Source: Synechococcus sp. CC9616 (lineage in GTDB: Bacteria > Cyanobacteriota > Cyanobacteriia > PCC-6307 > Cyanobiaceae). From it: a DNA stretch of 64,000 nt. Within the stretch, counting starts at the first letter, position 1, and every line of letters begins with the position of its first letter. The notes beneath the pieces were generated by a model. The model worked only from the letters and a program-made list of their open reading frames with translations. It did not search any database and had not been told where the DNA came from. The DNA lies in the NCBI RefSeq assembly GCF_000515235.1, contig NZ_KI911558.1, positions 1,773,466 to 1,837,465 on the forward strand, in the 5' to 3' direction. Below, one piece after another: positions 1-8,907 of this stretch. Position numbers and translations under genes: made by a program.

Positions 1-3
1 CGC

Positions 4-927
4 TCAGAAAGCGCGATGCAGACGTTCGATCGTCTGATCCGCAAGAGGCTGCTGCATCAGCCGTTCCACCTCCCGAACCCCCGTGGGACTGGTGACATTG
101 ATCTCGCTGAGCATTCCATCAATGACGTCGATCCCAACAAAGAACAACCCTTCCGTCCGCAGCGCCGGAGCGAGAGCCGAACAGATCAGGCGTTCCCGAT
201 CACTCAGCTCCGTGGCTTCGGCCTCACCACCCACAGCGAGGTTGCTACGGAACTCCCCACCACTTGGCCGCCGGTTGATGGCGCCCAGCGGTTCGCCGTC
301 GACCAGCAGGATGCGCTTATCACCTTCCTTCACCGCCGGCAAAAAGCGCTGAGCCATCACCGGAAGACGCTCCTGTTCCGTCACAAGCTCCAGCAGAGCC
401 TTGAGACCAGGCGCCTCTGCGGCAACACGAACAACACCGAGACCAGCACGACCGCCCAGGGGCTTCAACACCACTTCCCCCTGTTCATGTGCGAAATCAG
501 CCAACTCCTGAACCCGGCCAGCCACCAGCGTCGGGGCCATCCAGCGGGAGAAACGCAACGCCCCGAGCTTTTCATTCCAGGCCCGCAGGGCACTCGGACG
601 GTTCAGCACCAGAACCCCCGCTCTCTCCGCCACTTCCAGCAGATGGGTGGCGTACAGGTAAGCCTCATCAACCGGCGGATCCTTACGCATCCAGATCGCA
701 TCAAAACCGGTGAGCAGCAGCCGCTCACAGGGCCCGGTTGTGATCCATGGATCCGGCGTGACGGGAGTTGCCATCGCCAGCGGCTCCTCACCGCGGGCGA
801 TCAGATCCGACGGCGTACAAGCCCAGAGCTCATCACCGGCCCGGTGTGCGGCCTGCATCAAAGCGGCGGACGAATCCTTCTCCGGGTTGATCTGCCGGAG
901 CGGATCAAGGACAAAGAGCTGGCGCAT
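4..927 (-). CDS. gshB: Glutathione synthetase
   Basis: Glutathione synthetase (307 aa) joins gamma-glutamylcysteine and glycine using ATP, the last step of cytosolic glutathione synthesis. The protein has the prokaryotic GshB layout. An N-terminal substrate domain ([10 protein letters not shown] start, residues about 1-120, with WMRKDPP near residue 80) is followed by an ATP-grasp domain with [13 protein letters not shown] (around residue 153) and a C-terminal metal/ATP-binding stretch ending in [14 protein letters not shown]. The length is normal for the family. It lies 2 nt downstream of the glutaredoxin gene on the same strand, so the two are probably cotranscribed as a thiol-redox pair. 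The ATG start is at 927. The stop at 4-6 lies inside the window, so the gene is complete. Confidence 0.95.
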   Translation of the reverse strand: MRQLFVLDPLRQINPEKDSSAALMQAAHRAGDELWACTPSDLIARGEEPLAMATPVTPDPWITTGPCERLLLTGFDAIWMRKDPPVDEAYLYATHLLEVAERAGVLVLNRPSALRAWNEKLGALRFSRWMAPTLVAGRVQELADFAHEQGEVVLKPLGGRAGLGVVRVAAEAPGLKALLELVTEQERLPVMAQRFLPAVKEGDKRILLVDGEPLGAINRRPSGGEFRSNLAVGGEAEATELSDRERLICSALAPALRTEGLFFVGIDVIDGMLSEINVTSPTGVREVERLMQQPLADQTIERLHRAF

Positions 928-929
928 CC

Positions 930-1187
930 TCAGGCGGAAAGGAGCGGATCCAGATCACCGGCTCTGTTGAGGGCGTGAAGTTCATCGCAACCACCAATGT
1001 GCTGATCATCGATGAAGATCTCGGGCACACTGCGACGGCCTCCACTGCGCTCAGCCATCGCGTCACGGGCAGCGCTATCGCCATCGATGGCGTATTCGGT
1101 GTAACTCACCCCCTTACTGTCCAGAAGACTCTTGGCGCGAACACAGAAGGGACAGGTGCGCCAGGTGTAGATCTCGACCTTGGCCAT
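930..1187 (-). CDS. grxC: Glutaredoxin 3
   Basis: Small thioredoxin-fold disulfide reductase (85 aa) that uses glutathione to reduce protein disulfides and mixed disulfides. The dithiol active site CPFC is visible in the segment TCPFCVRAK (residues 11-19). The family's cis-proline segment SVPEIFID and the GG of HIGGCDEL follow, giving a complete GrxC fold. It is immediately upstream of gshB, which makes glutathione, and the 2-nt gap implies an operon. It is divergent from prfB, with about 77 bp between the starts. Confidence 0.93.
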   Translation of the reverse strand: MAKVEIYTWRTCPFCVRAKSLLDSKGVSYTEYAIDGDSAARDAMAERSGGRRSVPEIFIDDQHIGGCDELHALNRAGDLDPLLSA

Positions 1188-1264
1188 AGGAGGAGGTGCT
1201 GTTTGCTGGATCTTATGCAGCTCCGACGCGCTGATAGCGTCGATCCCTGTTCAGATCTCAGATC

Positions 1265-2393
1265 TTGCTGGATCTCACCGACTTCAAACGCGATCTCTCC
1301 GAGCTCACTGACCGCCTGGGCAATGCCCAGGACTGTCTTTGACGTTCCTGCACTGAAGGCACGCCAGCAAGACCTCGAACAACTCGCTGCTCAACCGGAT
1401 TTCTGGGACGATCAGCAAAATGCCCAGAAGCAGATGCGTCGCCTTGACGAGGTCAAGGCACAACTGCAGCAGCTGGCGCAATGGCAGGGGTCGATCGACG
1501 ATGCCCAGGCCACTCTCGAGCTCTATGAGCTTGAAGCCGATGAAGAGATGCTCGGGGAAGCCCAGCAGGGCCTGACCCAGCTGCGTCAGGGTCTTGATCG
1601 ATGGGAGCTCGAGCGGCTGCTCAGCGGCACTTACGACAAGGAGGGCGCCGTGCTGACGATCAACGCCGGCGCCGGCGGAACGGATGCCCAGGACTGGGCC
1701 CAGATGCTGCTGCGCATGTACACCCGCTGGGCGGAGGATCGCGGCATGCGGGTCAGCGTCAACGAACTCTCGGAAGGAGAGGAGGCCGGTATCAAGAGCG
1801 CCTCCATTGAAGTTGAGGGCCGCTACGCCTACGGATACCTGCGCAATGAAAAGGGCACCCATCGGCTCGTGCGGATCTCACCCTTCAATGCCAACGACAA
1901 GCGACAGACAAGTTTCGCCGGTGTGGAGGTGATGCCGAAGCTCGATGAGGAGGTCGATATCGACATCCCTGAGAAGGACCTGGAAGTCACCACCAGTCGA
2001 TCCGGTGGTGCCGGTGGCCAGAACGTCAACAAAGTGGAGACTGCGGTGCGCATCCTTCATGTGCCGACCGGACTGGCCGTGCGCTGCACGCAGGAACGCT
2101 CGCAGCTGCAGAACAAGGAAAAGGCCATGGCCCTTCTGAAAGCCAAGCTTCTGGTGATCGCCCAGGAGCAACGGGCCGCTGAAATCGCTGACATTCGCGG
2201 CGACATTGTGGAGGCGGCCTGGGGAAACCAGATCCGCAATTACGTTTTTCATCCCTATCAAATGGTCAAGGACCTGCGCACCAGCGAAGAAACCAACGAC
2301 GTTCAAGCTGTGATGGATGGCGCACTTGACCCCTTCATCGACGCCTCTCTGCGACAAGGTGTTGACCGTCCCGGTGGGGAAACCGACAGCTGA
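1265..2393 (+). CDS. prfB: Peptide chain release factor 2, with programmed +1 frameshift
   Basis: Release factor 2 terminates translation at UGA and UAA. The product is read from two frames. A 25-codon zero-frame segment ([11 protein letters not shown]... ending DCL) meets an in-frame TGA at 1340-1342. A +1 shift at CTT TGA C continues into [11 protein letters not shown] and on to 2393, giving 375 aa, the normal RF2 length. The SPF specificity tripeptide is in ISPFNAND and the catalytic GGQ is in [10 protein letters not shown]. The start is taken as TTG at 1265: the frame is open only from a TAG at 1235-1237, it has no ATG or GTG, and the resulting MLDLT fits the family. The longer +1-frame ORF running upstream to 975 overlaps grxC and is not coding. 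RF2 level is autoregulated through the shift. Confidence 0.95.
1329..1343 (+). other. prfB programmed +1 frameshift site
   Basis: The slippery sequence CTT TGA C lies at 1337-1343. A Shine-Dalgarno-like AGGA (1329-1332) sits 4 nt upstream of CTT, the arrangement known from bacterial RF2 genes. The zero frame ends at this TGA, and the +1 frame carries the whole conserved RF2 body. When RF2 is scarce the ribosome pauses at UGA and shifts, which makes more RF2. Confidence 0.93.
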
Positions 2394-2398
2394 ATCCG

Positions 2399-2575
2399 AT
2401 GACAACCGAGAGCACGCCTGCTTCAGCCGCACCGCCGAGCTTTGTGAAGCAGGCCATGCGAAACATGGTCCGCAAAGGACGTCAGAGCCTTTTCCACTTC
2501 GGGCTGACCGCGCTGGGATTCATCGGTTTCATCGTGCTGGTGGCCAGCCTCGGCCGCCCATCACTGCCGCAGTGA
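2399..2575 (+). CDS. Small conserved membrane protein, DUF3285-like
   Basis: A 58-aa ORF that sits between prfB (5 nt after its stop) and ybeY (1 nt before its GTG). It begins MTTESTPASAAPPSFVKQ, followed by a basic stretch AMRNMVRKGRQSLFHF (residues 19-34) and one predicted transmembrane helix GLTALGFIGFIVLVASL (about residues 35-51). From memory, the PPSFVKQAMRNMVRKG region matches the cyanobacterial small-protein family DUF3285. Tight packing with both neighbours and coding-like composition support it as real. Function unknown; a single-pass inner or thylakoid membrane protein is the structural inference. Confidence 0.8.
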   Translation: MTTESTPASAAPPSFVKQAMRNMVRKGRQSLFHFGLTALGFIGFIVLVASLGRPSLPQ

Positions 2576-2576
2576 A

Positions 2577-3140
2577 GTGATCGAGCTGGATCTGGCGTTT
2601 GATTCCAAGGCTCTGACGCTGAACGATGGGGCAACGGGCGAGCTCGTTGATGAGGGGATCTGGGCCGGGGAGTTAAGCCTCTGGATTGAGACCATGCGCA
2701 TGGACCCGTCCATCTCCTGCCCGTCATGCCTGCGGATGGCTGATGAAGTCAGCCTTGGGCTGCGTTTTACGGACGACGCCACCATTCGAGAGCTCAACGG
2801 CGCTTGGCGGCAACGCGATGAGAGCACCGATGTGCTGTCCTTTGCCAATCTGGACGGGGAGTCGAACTGGCCCAGCGCTGGCAGCCATGAACCTGCCTGC
2901 GTTGAACTCGGAGACATCGTGATTTCCTTGGATACCGCCGCACGACAGGCTGAAGAACATCAACACAGCCTTGGTCACGAACTGCGTTGGCTTGTCAGCC
3001 ACGGCCTCCTGCACCTGCTCGGCTGGGACCATCCCGATGACGCCAGCCTGCAGGCCATGCTCTCGCAACAGGAGCGACTTCTCGAGAACGGCGGTAGTGT
3101 TCAGAGCCACTGCGTCCGAACAGTGGACGCTGAACTCTGA
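2577..3140 (+). CDS. ybeY: Endoribonuclease YbeY (rRNA maturation factor)
   Basis: Zinc-dependent single-strand endoribonuclease (187 aa) involved in 16S rRNA 3' maturation and ribosome quality control. The signature HxxxHxxxxxH zinc site is present as HGLLHLLGWDH near residue 143. The upstream core LRFTDDATIRELNGAWR and ADRSTDVLSF-type segment (here ESTDVLSFAN) are also conserved. The N-terminus has about 35 residues more than compact bacterial YbeY. The start is GTG at 2577, one base after the previous stop, suggesting translational coupling. dgkA follows with a 4-nt gap, a frequent ybeY-dgkA pairing. Confidence 0.93.
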   Translation: MIELDLAFDSKALTLNDGATGELVDEGIWAGELSLWIETMRMDPSISCPSCLRMADEVSLGLRFTDDATIRELNGAWRQRDESTDVLSFANLDGESNWPSAGSHEPACVELGDIVISLDTAARQAEEHQHSLGHELRWLVSHGLLHLLGWDHPDDASLQAMLSQQERLLENGGSVQSHCVRTVDAEL

Positions 3141-3144
3141 CGTG

Positions 3145-3603
3145 ATGCCCACTGATACCCAGATCCCGGCGTCCGAAGAAATCGCCGCCATGCCTGGACC
3201 AGCACAGCGGGGGCTCCGTAAGAACGCATGGCGCATCGCTGGAGATCTGCCGGCGAGTTTTCGATATGCCGCACAGGGGTTGGGATATGCCTTCCTGAGC
3301 CAGCGAAACTTCCGCATCCATGTCATCACCGCTGCGGTGGTCTTTGCCCTTGGGACCTGGCTGCAACTGGACCTGATCAGAATGGCGGTGCTGGTGCTGA
3401 CGGTTGCTGCCGTTCTGGTTCTTGAGCTGCTCAACACAGCCATGGAAGCGGTGGTGGACCTGGCCATCGGACGTCGCTTCCATCCCCTTGCCCGAATCGC
3501 CAAGGACTGCGCCGCGGCTTCCGTGCTGGTCGCTGCCATGAGTTCTCTGCTGATCGCCCTTTTCCTCCTGCTCCCTCCGCTCCTGCTCCGCCTGGGGCTC
3601 TGA
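3145..3603 (+). CDS. dgkA: Diacylglycerol kinase (integral membrane)
   Basis: Membrane lipid kinase of the DgkA/undecaprenol kinase family (152 aa), phosphorylating diacylglycerol or undecaprenol for phospholipid or carrier recycling. It has a cytosolic N-terminal extension, the FRYAAQGLGYAFLSQRNFRIH segment (split here across about residues 41-61), then three hydrophobic helices. The catalytic signature ELLNTAMEAVVD is around residue 95 and AKDCAAASVL follows. I start at ATG 3145 (GTG 3142 is adjacent); the frame continues open upstream through ybeY but that part is out-of-frame noise. It lies between ybeY and trpG in a same-strand cluster. Confidence 0.9.
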   Translation: MPTDTQIPASEEIAAMPGPAQRGLRKNAWRIAGDLPASFRYAAQGLGYAFLSQRNFRIHVITAAVVFALGTWLQLDLIRMAVLVLTVAAVLVLELLNTAMEAVVDLAIGRRFHPLARIAKDCAAASVLVAAMSSLLIALFLLLPPLLLRLGL

Positions 3604-3617
3604 TCTGAACGACGCCG

Positions 3618-4223
3618 ATGCTGCTGGTCATCGACAACTACGACAGCTTCACCTTCAACCTGGTGCAGTACCTGGGTGAACTCGCTCCGCATCATCCAAT
3701 TGCTCAGGATCTGCGGGTCGAACGCAACGACAGCCTCTCGATCGAGGAGATTCAGGCGCTGCAACCCAATGCTGTGCTGCTCTCTCCAGGCCCGGGAGAC
3801 CCTGATCAGTCAGGCGTCTGCCTGGACATCCTGCGTCAGCTGTCTCCCTCCACTCCCACACTCGGGGTTTGCCTGGGCCATCAAGCGATCGCCCAGGTCC
3901 ATGGCGGGCGTGTTGTGAGGGCCAAGGAGCAGATGCACGGCAAAACCTCTCCCGTGCTGCATCGCGGTGAAGGAGTCTTTGCAGGGTTACCCCAGCCCCT
4001 CACGGCCACGCGCTACCACTCGTTGATCGCGGAGCGTGAAAGCCTGCCTGACTGTCTTGAGATCACAGCCTGGCTGGACGATGGAACGATCATGGGCCTC
4101 CGGCACAGAGATCACCCTCATGTGCAGGGCGTGCAATTCCATCCTGAAAGCGTGCTGACGGATGCCGGACACCAACTGCTGGCCAATTTCCTGGGCGACG
4201 CCGAGCGGCACTCCAGCAAGTGA
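3618..4223 (+). CDS. trpG: Anthranilate/aminodeoxychorismate synthase glutamine amidotransferase
   Basis: Class I glutamine amidotransferase subunit (201 aa) that supplies ammonia to anthranilate synthase (TrpE) and possibly to 4-amino-4-deoxychorismate synthase (PabB). Visible motifs are the N-terminal MLLVIDNYDSFTFNLVQYLG, the oxyanion SPGPGDP, the nucleophile Cys in GVCLGHQAIAQ (around residue 84), and the His/Glu of VQFHPESV near residue 174. No synthase subunit is nearby, so sequence alone does not say whether it serves tryptophan, folate or both; many bacteria use one amphibolic subunit. Confidence 0.92.
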   Translation: MLLVIDNYDSFTFNLVQYLGELAPHHPIAQDLRVERNDSLSIEEIQALQPNAVLLSPGPGDPDQSGVCLDILRQLSPSTPTLGVCLGHQAIAQVHGGRVVRAKEQMHGKTSPVLHRGEGVFAGLPQPLTATRYHSLIAERESLPDCLEITAWLDDGTIMGLRHRDHPHVQGVQFHPESVLTDAGHQLLANFLGDAERHSSK

Positions 4224-4268
4224 TGGCCTTGCAATCGCTGTTAGTTTCCTGACCCGTCCCTGAACGCG

Positions 4269-4991
4269 ATGTCTGTTTTGCGCTCAACCCTGGCCGCTGT
4301 CGCGGGACTGACGCTGAGCCTGTCAGGCTCCGCGATTGCTGGTGGGGGAGTCACGATTAACAGCTACGGACAACGAGCGCTCCTGATCCAGGGAGGTGGC
4401 CAGTCCGTACTGCTCAACCCATTTCGATCCGTCGGCTGCGCCGCTGGCCTGGCTGAGCCGCGGGTCAACGCCGGTGTGATTCTGGCCAGCTCGGAACTGG
4501 CGGATGAAGGGGCCCGTGGAGTGGCCGGTGGTCGATTTCTTGTTGCTCCAGGCTCCTATCGCATCGGTGGATTGAGCCTGGAAGGTTTTTCGAGTCCCCA
4601 TGACCGCCTGGGGGGTCGTCGCTTCGGCAGTGCCACAATCTGGCGCTGGGAGCAGGGCGGGCTGAGCTTTGCTCATGTGGGCGCCACCGCAGGACCGATC
4701 ACCGGTGCCGAACGGGTTTTGCTGGGCAACCCCGACGTGCTGATCATCGGCGTCGGCGGAGGCAGCAAGATCTACGACGGTCAGGAAGCGGCTGAGCTAG
4801 TCAACCAGCTCAACCCCCGTCGGGTGATTCCTGTTCAGTACGTCAACGGAGAACCTCCGGACAATTGCGATCAAACCGATGTGCAACCGTTTCTGGATGC
4901 CATGGCTGGAACAACAGTCCGCAATGTGGGCCGCACCCTGAGCCTGCCTGGAAGCCTGGGTGACAGCACCGTCATTACGCTGATGCGCTGA
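4269..4991 (+). CDS. Secreted UlaG-like metallo-hydrolase-fold protein, metal ligands degenerate
   Basis: A 240-aa protein with a Sec signal peptide (MSVLRSTLAAVAGLTLSLSG, cleavage probably near residue 25). The body resembles the beta-lactamase-like UlaG/DUF-type MBL fold: an opening ITINSYGQRALLIQGGG strand pair (here VTINSYGQRALLIQGG), LLNPFRS, then VLLGNPDVLIIGVGGG and RVIPVQYVNG near the C-terminus. The canonical HxHxDH metal cluster is not seen; the equivalent region reads ASSELADEG, and FAHVGAT replaces the usual HLGD. It is therefore probably not an active dinuclear hydrolase. It converges with the asparaginase gene, overlapping 17 bp. Confidence 0.7.
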   Translation: MSVLRSTLAAVAGLTLSLSGSAIAGGGVTINSYGQRALLIQGGGQSVLLNPFRSVGCAAGLAEPRVNAGVILASSELADEGARGVAGGRFLVAPGSYRIGGLSLEGFSSPHDRLGGRRFGSATIWRWEQGGLSFAHVGATAGPITGAERVLLGNPDVLIIGVGGGSKIYDGQEAAELVNQLNPRRVIPVQYVNGEPPDNCDQTDVQPFLDAMAGTTVRNVGRTLSLPGSLGDSTVITLMR

Positions 4992-5958
4992 AGAGGGCCG
5001 CCAGTCCAGCGTGATCCAGGCGCGCAATTGAAGCCAGCAACAACAGCACCCTTGCCTTCTGAGGGTTGAGGCTGCCGGCTGGCAGCAAGCCGAGCCGCTG
5101 ATCATCAGCATTGCTGTGCACAGGCCCTGAACCACAACGGTTGGCCCGCAGCAGCAGCGGCCGCGCACCTGGCCAGGCCTCAAGAGCGCTGCGCTCACCA
5201 ACGGACAGCTGTCCCGCACCAGTTCCGGTGAAAACCAAGCCGTCAATACCCGCCTCGAGCAAAAGCGTGATCATCTGGGCATTGGGCTCCACACAGCCGT
5301 AAACGATCGCCACCTGTGGCCACTGCTCCGGCAGAGCGAGATCGGGAAACGGAACAGCAGAAGCGGGGGAGGCCATCGGGAGATGCACGCCGGCATCGTC
5401 CAGCCAGCCCAACGGCCCTGAGCCCGGGCTTACGAAAGCCCCCACCCCCTGGGTGGCCACCTTGGTGACAGCGCGAGCCCCATGGATCTGACCATCCATC
5501 ACCACCAGCACGCCCTTCCCACGCGCTTCGGGACTGACCGCCACCTGAACTGCCTGGAACAGATTGAGCGGACCATCCGCGCTGAGGGCCGTGGCCGGTC
5601 GCATCGCCCCCACCAACACCACTGGACGGGGATCGTCGATCAACAGCTGCAGCAACCAGGCCGTTTCCTCCATCGTGTTGGTGCCGTGGGTGATCACCAC
5701 CCCGACCAGCTCTGGGTCAGAGCGAAAGGCATCACGAATGCGCCCCACCAAGGCGCGCCAATGCTCAAACAACAGGTCGGCGCTGTCGACATTGGCCACC
5801 TGCTCGACGCTGATCGTCGCCAGATCCTGCAGCTGCGGAACCGCGGCCAGTAGGGCATCACCCCCCAGCACTCCAGCGGTGTAGTCGTTCAGCGTTGCAT
5901 TGTTGTCCGCACAGCCGGCGATGGTTCCACCGGTGGCCAGCAGCAGCAAGCGGTTCAT
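4975..5958 (-). CDS. L-asparaginase (type II-like)
   Basis: Asparaginase/glutaminase-family amidohydrolase (327 aa) that converts asparagine to aspartate and ammonia. Both threonine active-site motifs are present: LATGGTIAG at residues 7-15 and VVITHGTNTMEET near residue 88. The K of the catalytic triad is in VLVGAMRP downstream context. No clear signal peptide is visible, so the protein is probably cytoplasmic. Its ATG (5958-5956) overlaps the hisC stop by 4 nt (ATGA), making it the last gene of an argS-hisC-asparaginase unit on the minus strand. Confidence 0.9.
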   Translation of the reverse strand: MNRLLLLATGGTIAGCADNNATLNDYTAGVLGGDALLAAVPQLQDLATISVEQVANVDSADLLFEHWRALVGRIRDAFRSDPELVGVVITHGTNTMEETAWLLQLLIDDPRPVVLVGAMRPATALSADGPLNLFQAVQVAVSPEARGKGVLVVMDGQIHGARAVTKVATQGVGAFVSPGSGPLGWLDDAGVHLPMASPASAVPFPDLALPEQWPQVAIVYGCVEPNAQMITLLLEAGIDGLVFTGTGAGQLSVGERSALEAWPGARPLLLRANRCGSGPVHSNADDQRLGLLPAGSLNPQKARVLLLLASIARLDHAGLAALFSASA

Positions 5959-7073
5959 CGCTCCAGGGGAAGGAACGCCTCAATGAAGCGCTGCATCTGG
6001 CTGGTGGTGCCGATGCTGACCCGAAAACAACCATCAATCAGAGGCTTACCCGCCATCGAGCGCACCAAAATTCCGGCCTGCCGCAGGGCCTCATCCACCT
6101 CGGCCACCGGGCGCTGGGGCCAGATCAGCAGATAGTTGCCGCCATCGCAGTGATGCCGTACACCCGCCTCCCGCAGCGCCTGAAGGGTCCAGTCGCGAGC
6201 CCGCAGCACCTCGGCCACGTAGGCATTCACATAGGACTGATCCGCCAAAGCGGCGAAGGCCGCGGCCACCGCCACGCTGTTGACGTCATAAGGACCGGTG
6301 ACGCGGCTCACCCGATCGACCACATCGGCATGGCCAATGGCAAAGCCGATGCGCAATCCAGCCAGACCAGCGGTTTTGGCCAGTGATCGCAGCACAAGCA
6401 GATTCGGCGTCGCATCAAAATCGACGGTCGGCAGCACGCTGTCGCCGGTGAACGCCTCATACAGCTCATCCACCACCACCAACGTCTGGGGCGCTGAGGC
6501 AGCCAACGCGAGGATCCGCTGTGGCTCGAGACGGGTTCCGGTGGGGTTGTTGGGGTTGCAGATCAACAACAACCTCGGCGAACGTTGCCTCAATGCAGCC
6601 TGGACGGCTGCCAATGGGAATGAAAAGCTCTCACCCTCGTAGGGGATGGCCTCAAGCTCCATACCCTGCATTCGGGCACAGGGGCTGTAGTAGCCAAAGG
6701 TTGGGGATGTCGTGAGCAGCACATCACTCGCATCGCCATAGGCCTGAAACACCGCATGAATCGCGGCATCCACCCCGTTGAAGAGCCCCACCTGATCGGA
6801 CTTCAACCCCAACCGGCAGCCGCTTTCCTCCAGGTTCTGCACCACGACCTCCCGCAGCCCGTCGTACTCGGGGTAAACGGCGATCTCTTCACTGCTGAAA
6901 CCTCGCAATGCCTGTGCCACCAATGGACTGGGGCCAATGGTGTTCTCGTTGAAGTCCAGCCGCAGCATCTGGCGGCGACCCTCCAGAGGAGCGCTGTAGG
7001 ACGTAAGCGTCTCCACAGCAGGCCGCGCTGCAGGGGCTCCAGCGGTGGTGAGGCGACGCTCAGCTTGGCTCAC
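5955..7073 (-). CDS. hisC: Histidinol-phosphate aminotransferase (class I/II)
   Basis: PLP-dependent transaminase (372 aa) for the histidinol-phosphate step of histidine synthesis. The HisC-type N-terminus has [13 protein letters not shown]. The PLP site motif CNPNNPTGT is around residue 173, [10 protein letters not shown] follows, and the Schiff-base Lys is in [17 protein letters not shown]-terminal Arg-anchoring segment (GCFRVSIGT) is present. The start is GTG at 7073, overlapping the argS stop by 4 nt (GTGA). Some HisC-like proteins act on other substrates. A second, shorter aminotransferase of this superfamily is at 29817-30881. Confidence 0.85.
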   Translation of the reverse strand: MSQAERRLTTAGAPAARPAVETLTSYSAPLEGRRQMLRLDFNENTIGPSPLVAQALRGFSSEEIAVYPEYDGLREVVVQNLEESGCRLGLKSDQVGLFNGVDAAIHAVFQAYGDASDVLLTTSPTFGYYSPCARMQGMELEAIPYEGESFSFPLAAVQAALRQRSPRLLLICNPNNPTGTRLEPQRILALAASAPQTLVVVDELYEAFTGDSVLPTVDFDATPNLLVLRSLAKTAGLAGLRIGFAIGHADVVDRVSRVTGPYDVNSVAVAAAFAALADQSYVNAYVAEVLRARDWTLQALREAGVRHHCDGGNYLLIWPQRPVAEVDEALRQAGILVRSMAGKPLIDGCFRVSIGTTSQMQRFIEAFLPLER

Positions 7074-8842
7074 ATGCGATCGAGGGTGGAAATCCCCAGC
7101 AGTCCAAGCCCCAGTCTGAGGGTGTCAGCCGTCAAACGGCACAAGGCCAATCGGGATGGGAGCGCTTCCGGCTCGGCCTTCAGCACCGGAACCTGGTCGT
7201 AGAAACGGTTGAACACCTGGCTCAGCTCGAACAGATAACTGCAGAGACGATTGGGCAACAACTCCTCCTCCACCTCCGCGATCACAGCATCGAACTTCAG
7301 TAGCTCCCGCACCAGAGCCCATTCCTGGGGTTCTGAAAAGTGCAGCTGAGCCGTTGAGGCATCCAGATCACCGCCTTTGCGGGCAATCCCCGCAACACGC
7401 ACAACGGCATACAGCAGATACGGCGCCGTGTTGCCCTGCAGCGCCAGCATCCGATCGAAGGAAAACTGATAGTTGGTGATCCGGTTCTGGCTGAGGTCGG
7501 CATACTTCACCGCGGCCAGCCCAACCGTGCCGGCCACATGCTGAATGAACTCTTCAGGCTCGCTGCGCTCCTCCTCCTGCAAACGGGAGCGAAGGTCGGC
7601 CTCCGCCCGCTCCACCGCCTCATCCAGCAAATCCCGAAGACGCACTGTGTCGCCTGAGCGGGTCTTGAGCTTTTTGCCGTCCTCTCCCTGCACCAGCCCG
7701 AAGGGCACATGCTCCAGCCGTGCGCCCTCAGGGATCCACCTGGCCCGCTGCGCCACCTGGAACACACCGGCGAAATGATTCGCCTGGCCTGAATCCGTCA
7801 CATAGATCACCCGACGAGCAGCATCCCCATCAGGTGCATCGGCAAAGCGAAAGCGGATCGCCGCCAGATCGGTGGTGGCGTAGTTGAAGCCGCCATCGCT
7901 TTTTTGAACGATCACCGGCAGTGGCTTGCCGTCTTTGCCCTGCACACCCTCAAGGAACACGCACTGGGCACCGTCATCGGTGACCAGCAGCTCGGCGTCC
8001 TTCAACCCATCAATCACCGCGGGAAGGAACGGGTTGTAGAACGACTCACCCCGTTCGCTGAGGCGAATGTCCAGACAGTCGTAGATCTTCTGAAACTCCC
8101 GACGGGACTGGTCGCAAAGCAGCCCCCAGGCCTTGAGCGACACCGGATCGCCCCCCTGGAGCTTCACCACTTCCTCCCGGGACGTGGTCTGGAAGGCCTC
8201 GTCGTTGTCAAAGCGCTTCTTGGCCTCGCGGTAGAACGCCACCAAGTCACCGAGATCCACCGCATCAGCGGTGTCCAGGGCTTCCGGCGCCACCTGCTTG
8301 AGATGGATAATCAACATGCCGAACTGGGTACCCCAGTCGCCCACGTGATTGAGGCGCAGCACCGGATGGCCGCGGAACTCCAGCACCCGTGCCAGTGAAT
8401 CACCAATGATCGTGGAACGCAGATGCCCCACGTGCATCTCCTTGGCGATGTTAGGGCTGGAGAAATCCACCACCACCGGCGCCGCGTTCGTAACCGCCGG
8501 CCCCCCCAGCCGCTCGTCCCTGATCCGAGCCGACACCTCCGCCGCCAACCGCTCCGGACGGATCGTGAGATTGATGAATCCAGGGCCTGCGATCTGAGGG
8601 TCGAAACACAGGGACGTGAACTCGGCATCGTCCTGCAACTGCTCCACGATCGCCGCAGCGATCTGCCGCGGTGCCTGCTTCAAGGGTTTCGCCAATGGCA
8701 GCGCCCCGTTGGCCTGGAAATCGCCGAATTCCGGTTTGCTGGCGGGTGCCAACTGGGGATCCAATGGCCCATCCACATCGGGGAAAGCGCGATTCATCGC
8801 TGCCCGCAGCTGCTCATCCAGGACGTGGGACAGGCTGAGCAT
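7070..8842 (-). CDS. argS: Arginyl-tRNA synthetase
   Basis: Class I aminoacyl-tRNA synthetase (590 aa) charging tRNA-Arg. An N-terminal additional domain (residues 1-110) precedes the Rossmann catalytic core with the HIGH box as HVGHLRST around residue 138. Family blocks [13 protein letters not shown] and [17 protein letters not shown] are present. The C-terminal DALR anticodon-binding domain ends [17 protein letters not shown]. Length is typical. It is the first gene of the overlapping argS-hisC-asparaginase set, about 65 bp after the end of nadC, which is oriented the same way. Confidence 0.96.
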   Translation of the reverse strand: MLSLSHVLDEQLRAAMNRAFPDVDGPLDPQLAPASKPEFGDFQANGALPLAKPLKQAPRQIAAAIVEQLQDDAEFTSLCFDPQIAGPGFINLTIRPERLAAEVSARIRDERLGGPAVTNAAPVVVDFSSPNIAKEMHVGHLRSTIIGDSLARVLEFRGHPVLRLNHVGDWGTQFGMLIIHLKQVAPEALDTADAVDLGDLVAFYREAKKRFDNDEAFQTTSREEVVKLQGGDPVSLKAWGLLCDQSRREFQKIYDCLDIRLSERGESFYNPFLPAVIDGLKDAELLVTDDGAQCVFLEGVQGKDGKPLPVIVQKSDGGFNYATTDLAAIRFRFADAPDGDAARRVIYVTDSGQANHFAGVFQVAQRARWIPEGARLEHVPFGLVQGEDGKKLKTRSGDTVRLRDLLDEAVERAEADLRSRLQEEERSEPEEFIQHVAGTVGLAAVKYADLSQNRITNYQFSFDRMLALQGNTAPYLLYAVVRVAGIARKGGDLDASTAQLHFSEPQEWALVRELLKFDAVIAEVEEELLPNRLCSYLFELSQVFNRFYDQVPVLKAEPEALPSRLALCRLTADTLRLGLGLLGISTLDRM

Positions 8843-8907
8843 GGGCAGACGCCGAGCGATGTGGGGTTCAGGGATTGATCATCCCCTGCCGCTGCCCAGC
8901 ATCCAGC

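Noticed and set aside
16-978. 320-codon plus-strand ORF over gshB
   Set aside because: It is a shadow of gshB in another frame: composition is His/Arg/Pro-biased and gshB on the minus strand has all family motifs.
975-1264. Upstream extension of the prfB +1 frame
   Set aside because: It overlaps grxC antisense and lacks conservation; RF2 starts in the zero frame at 1265 and reaches the +1 frame by the programmed shift.
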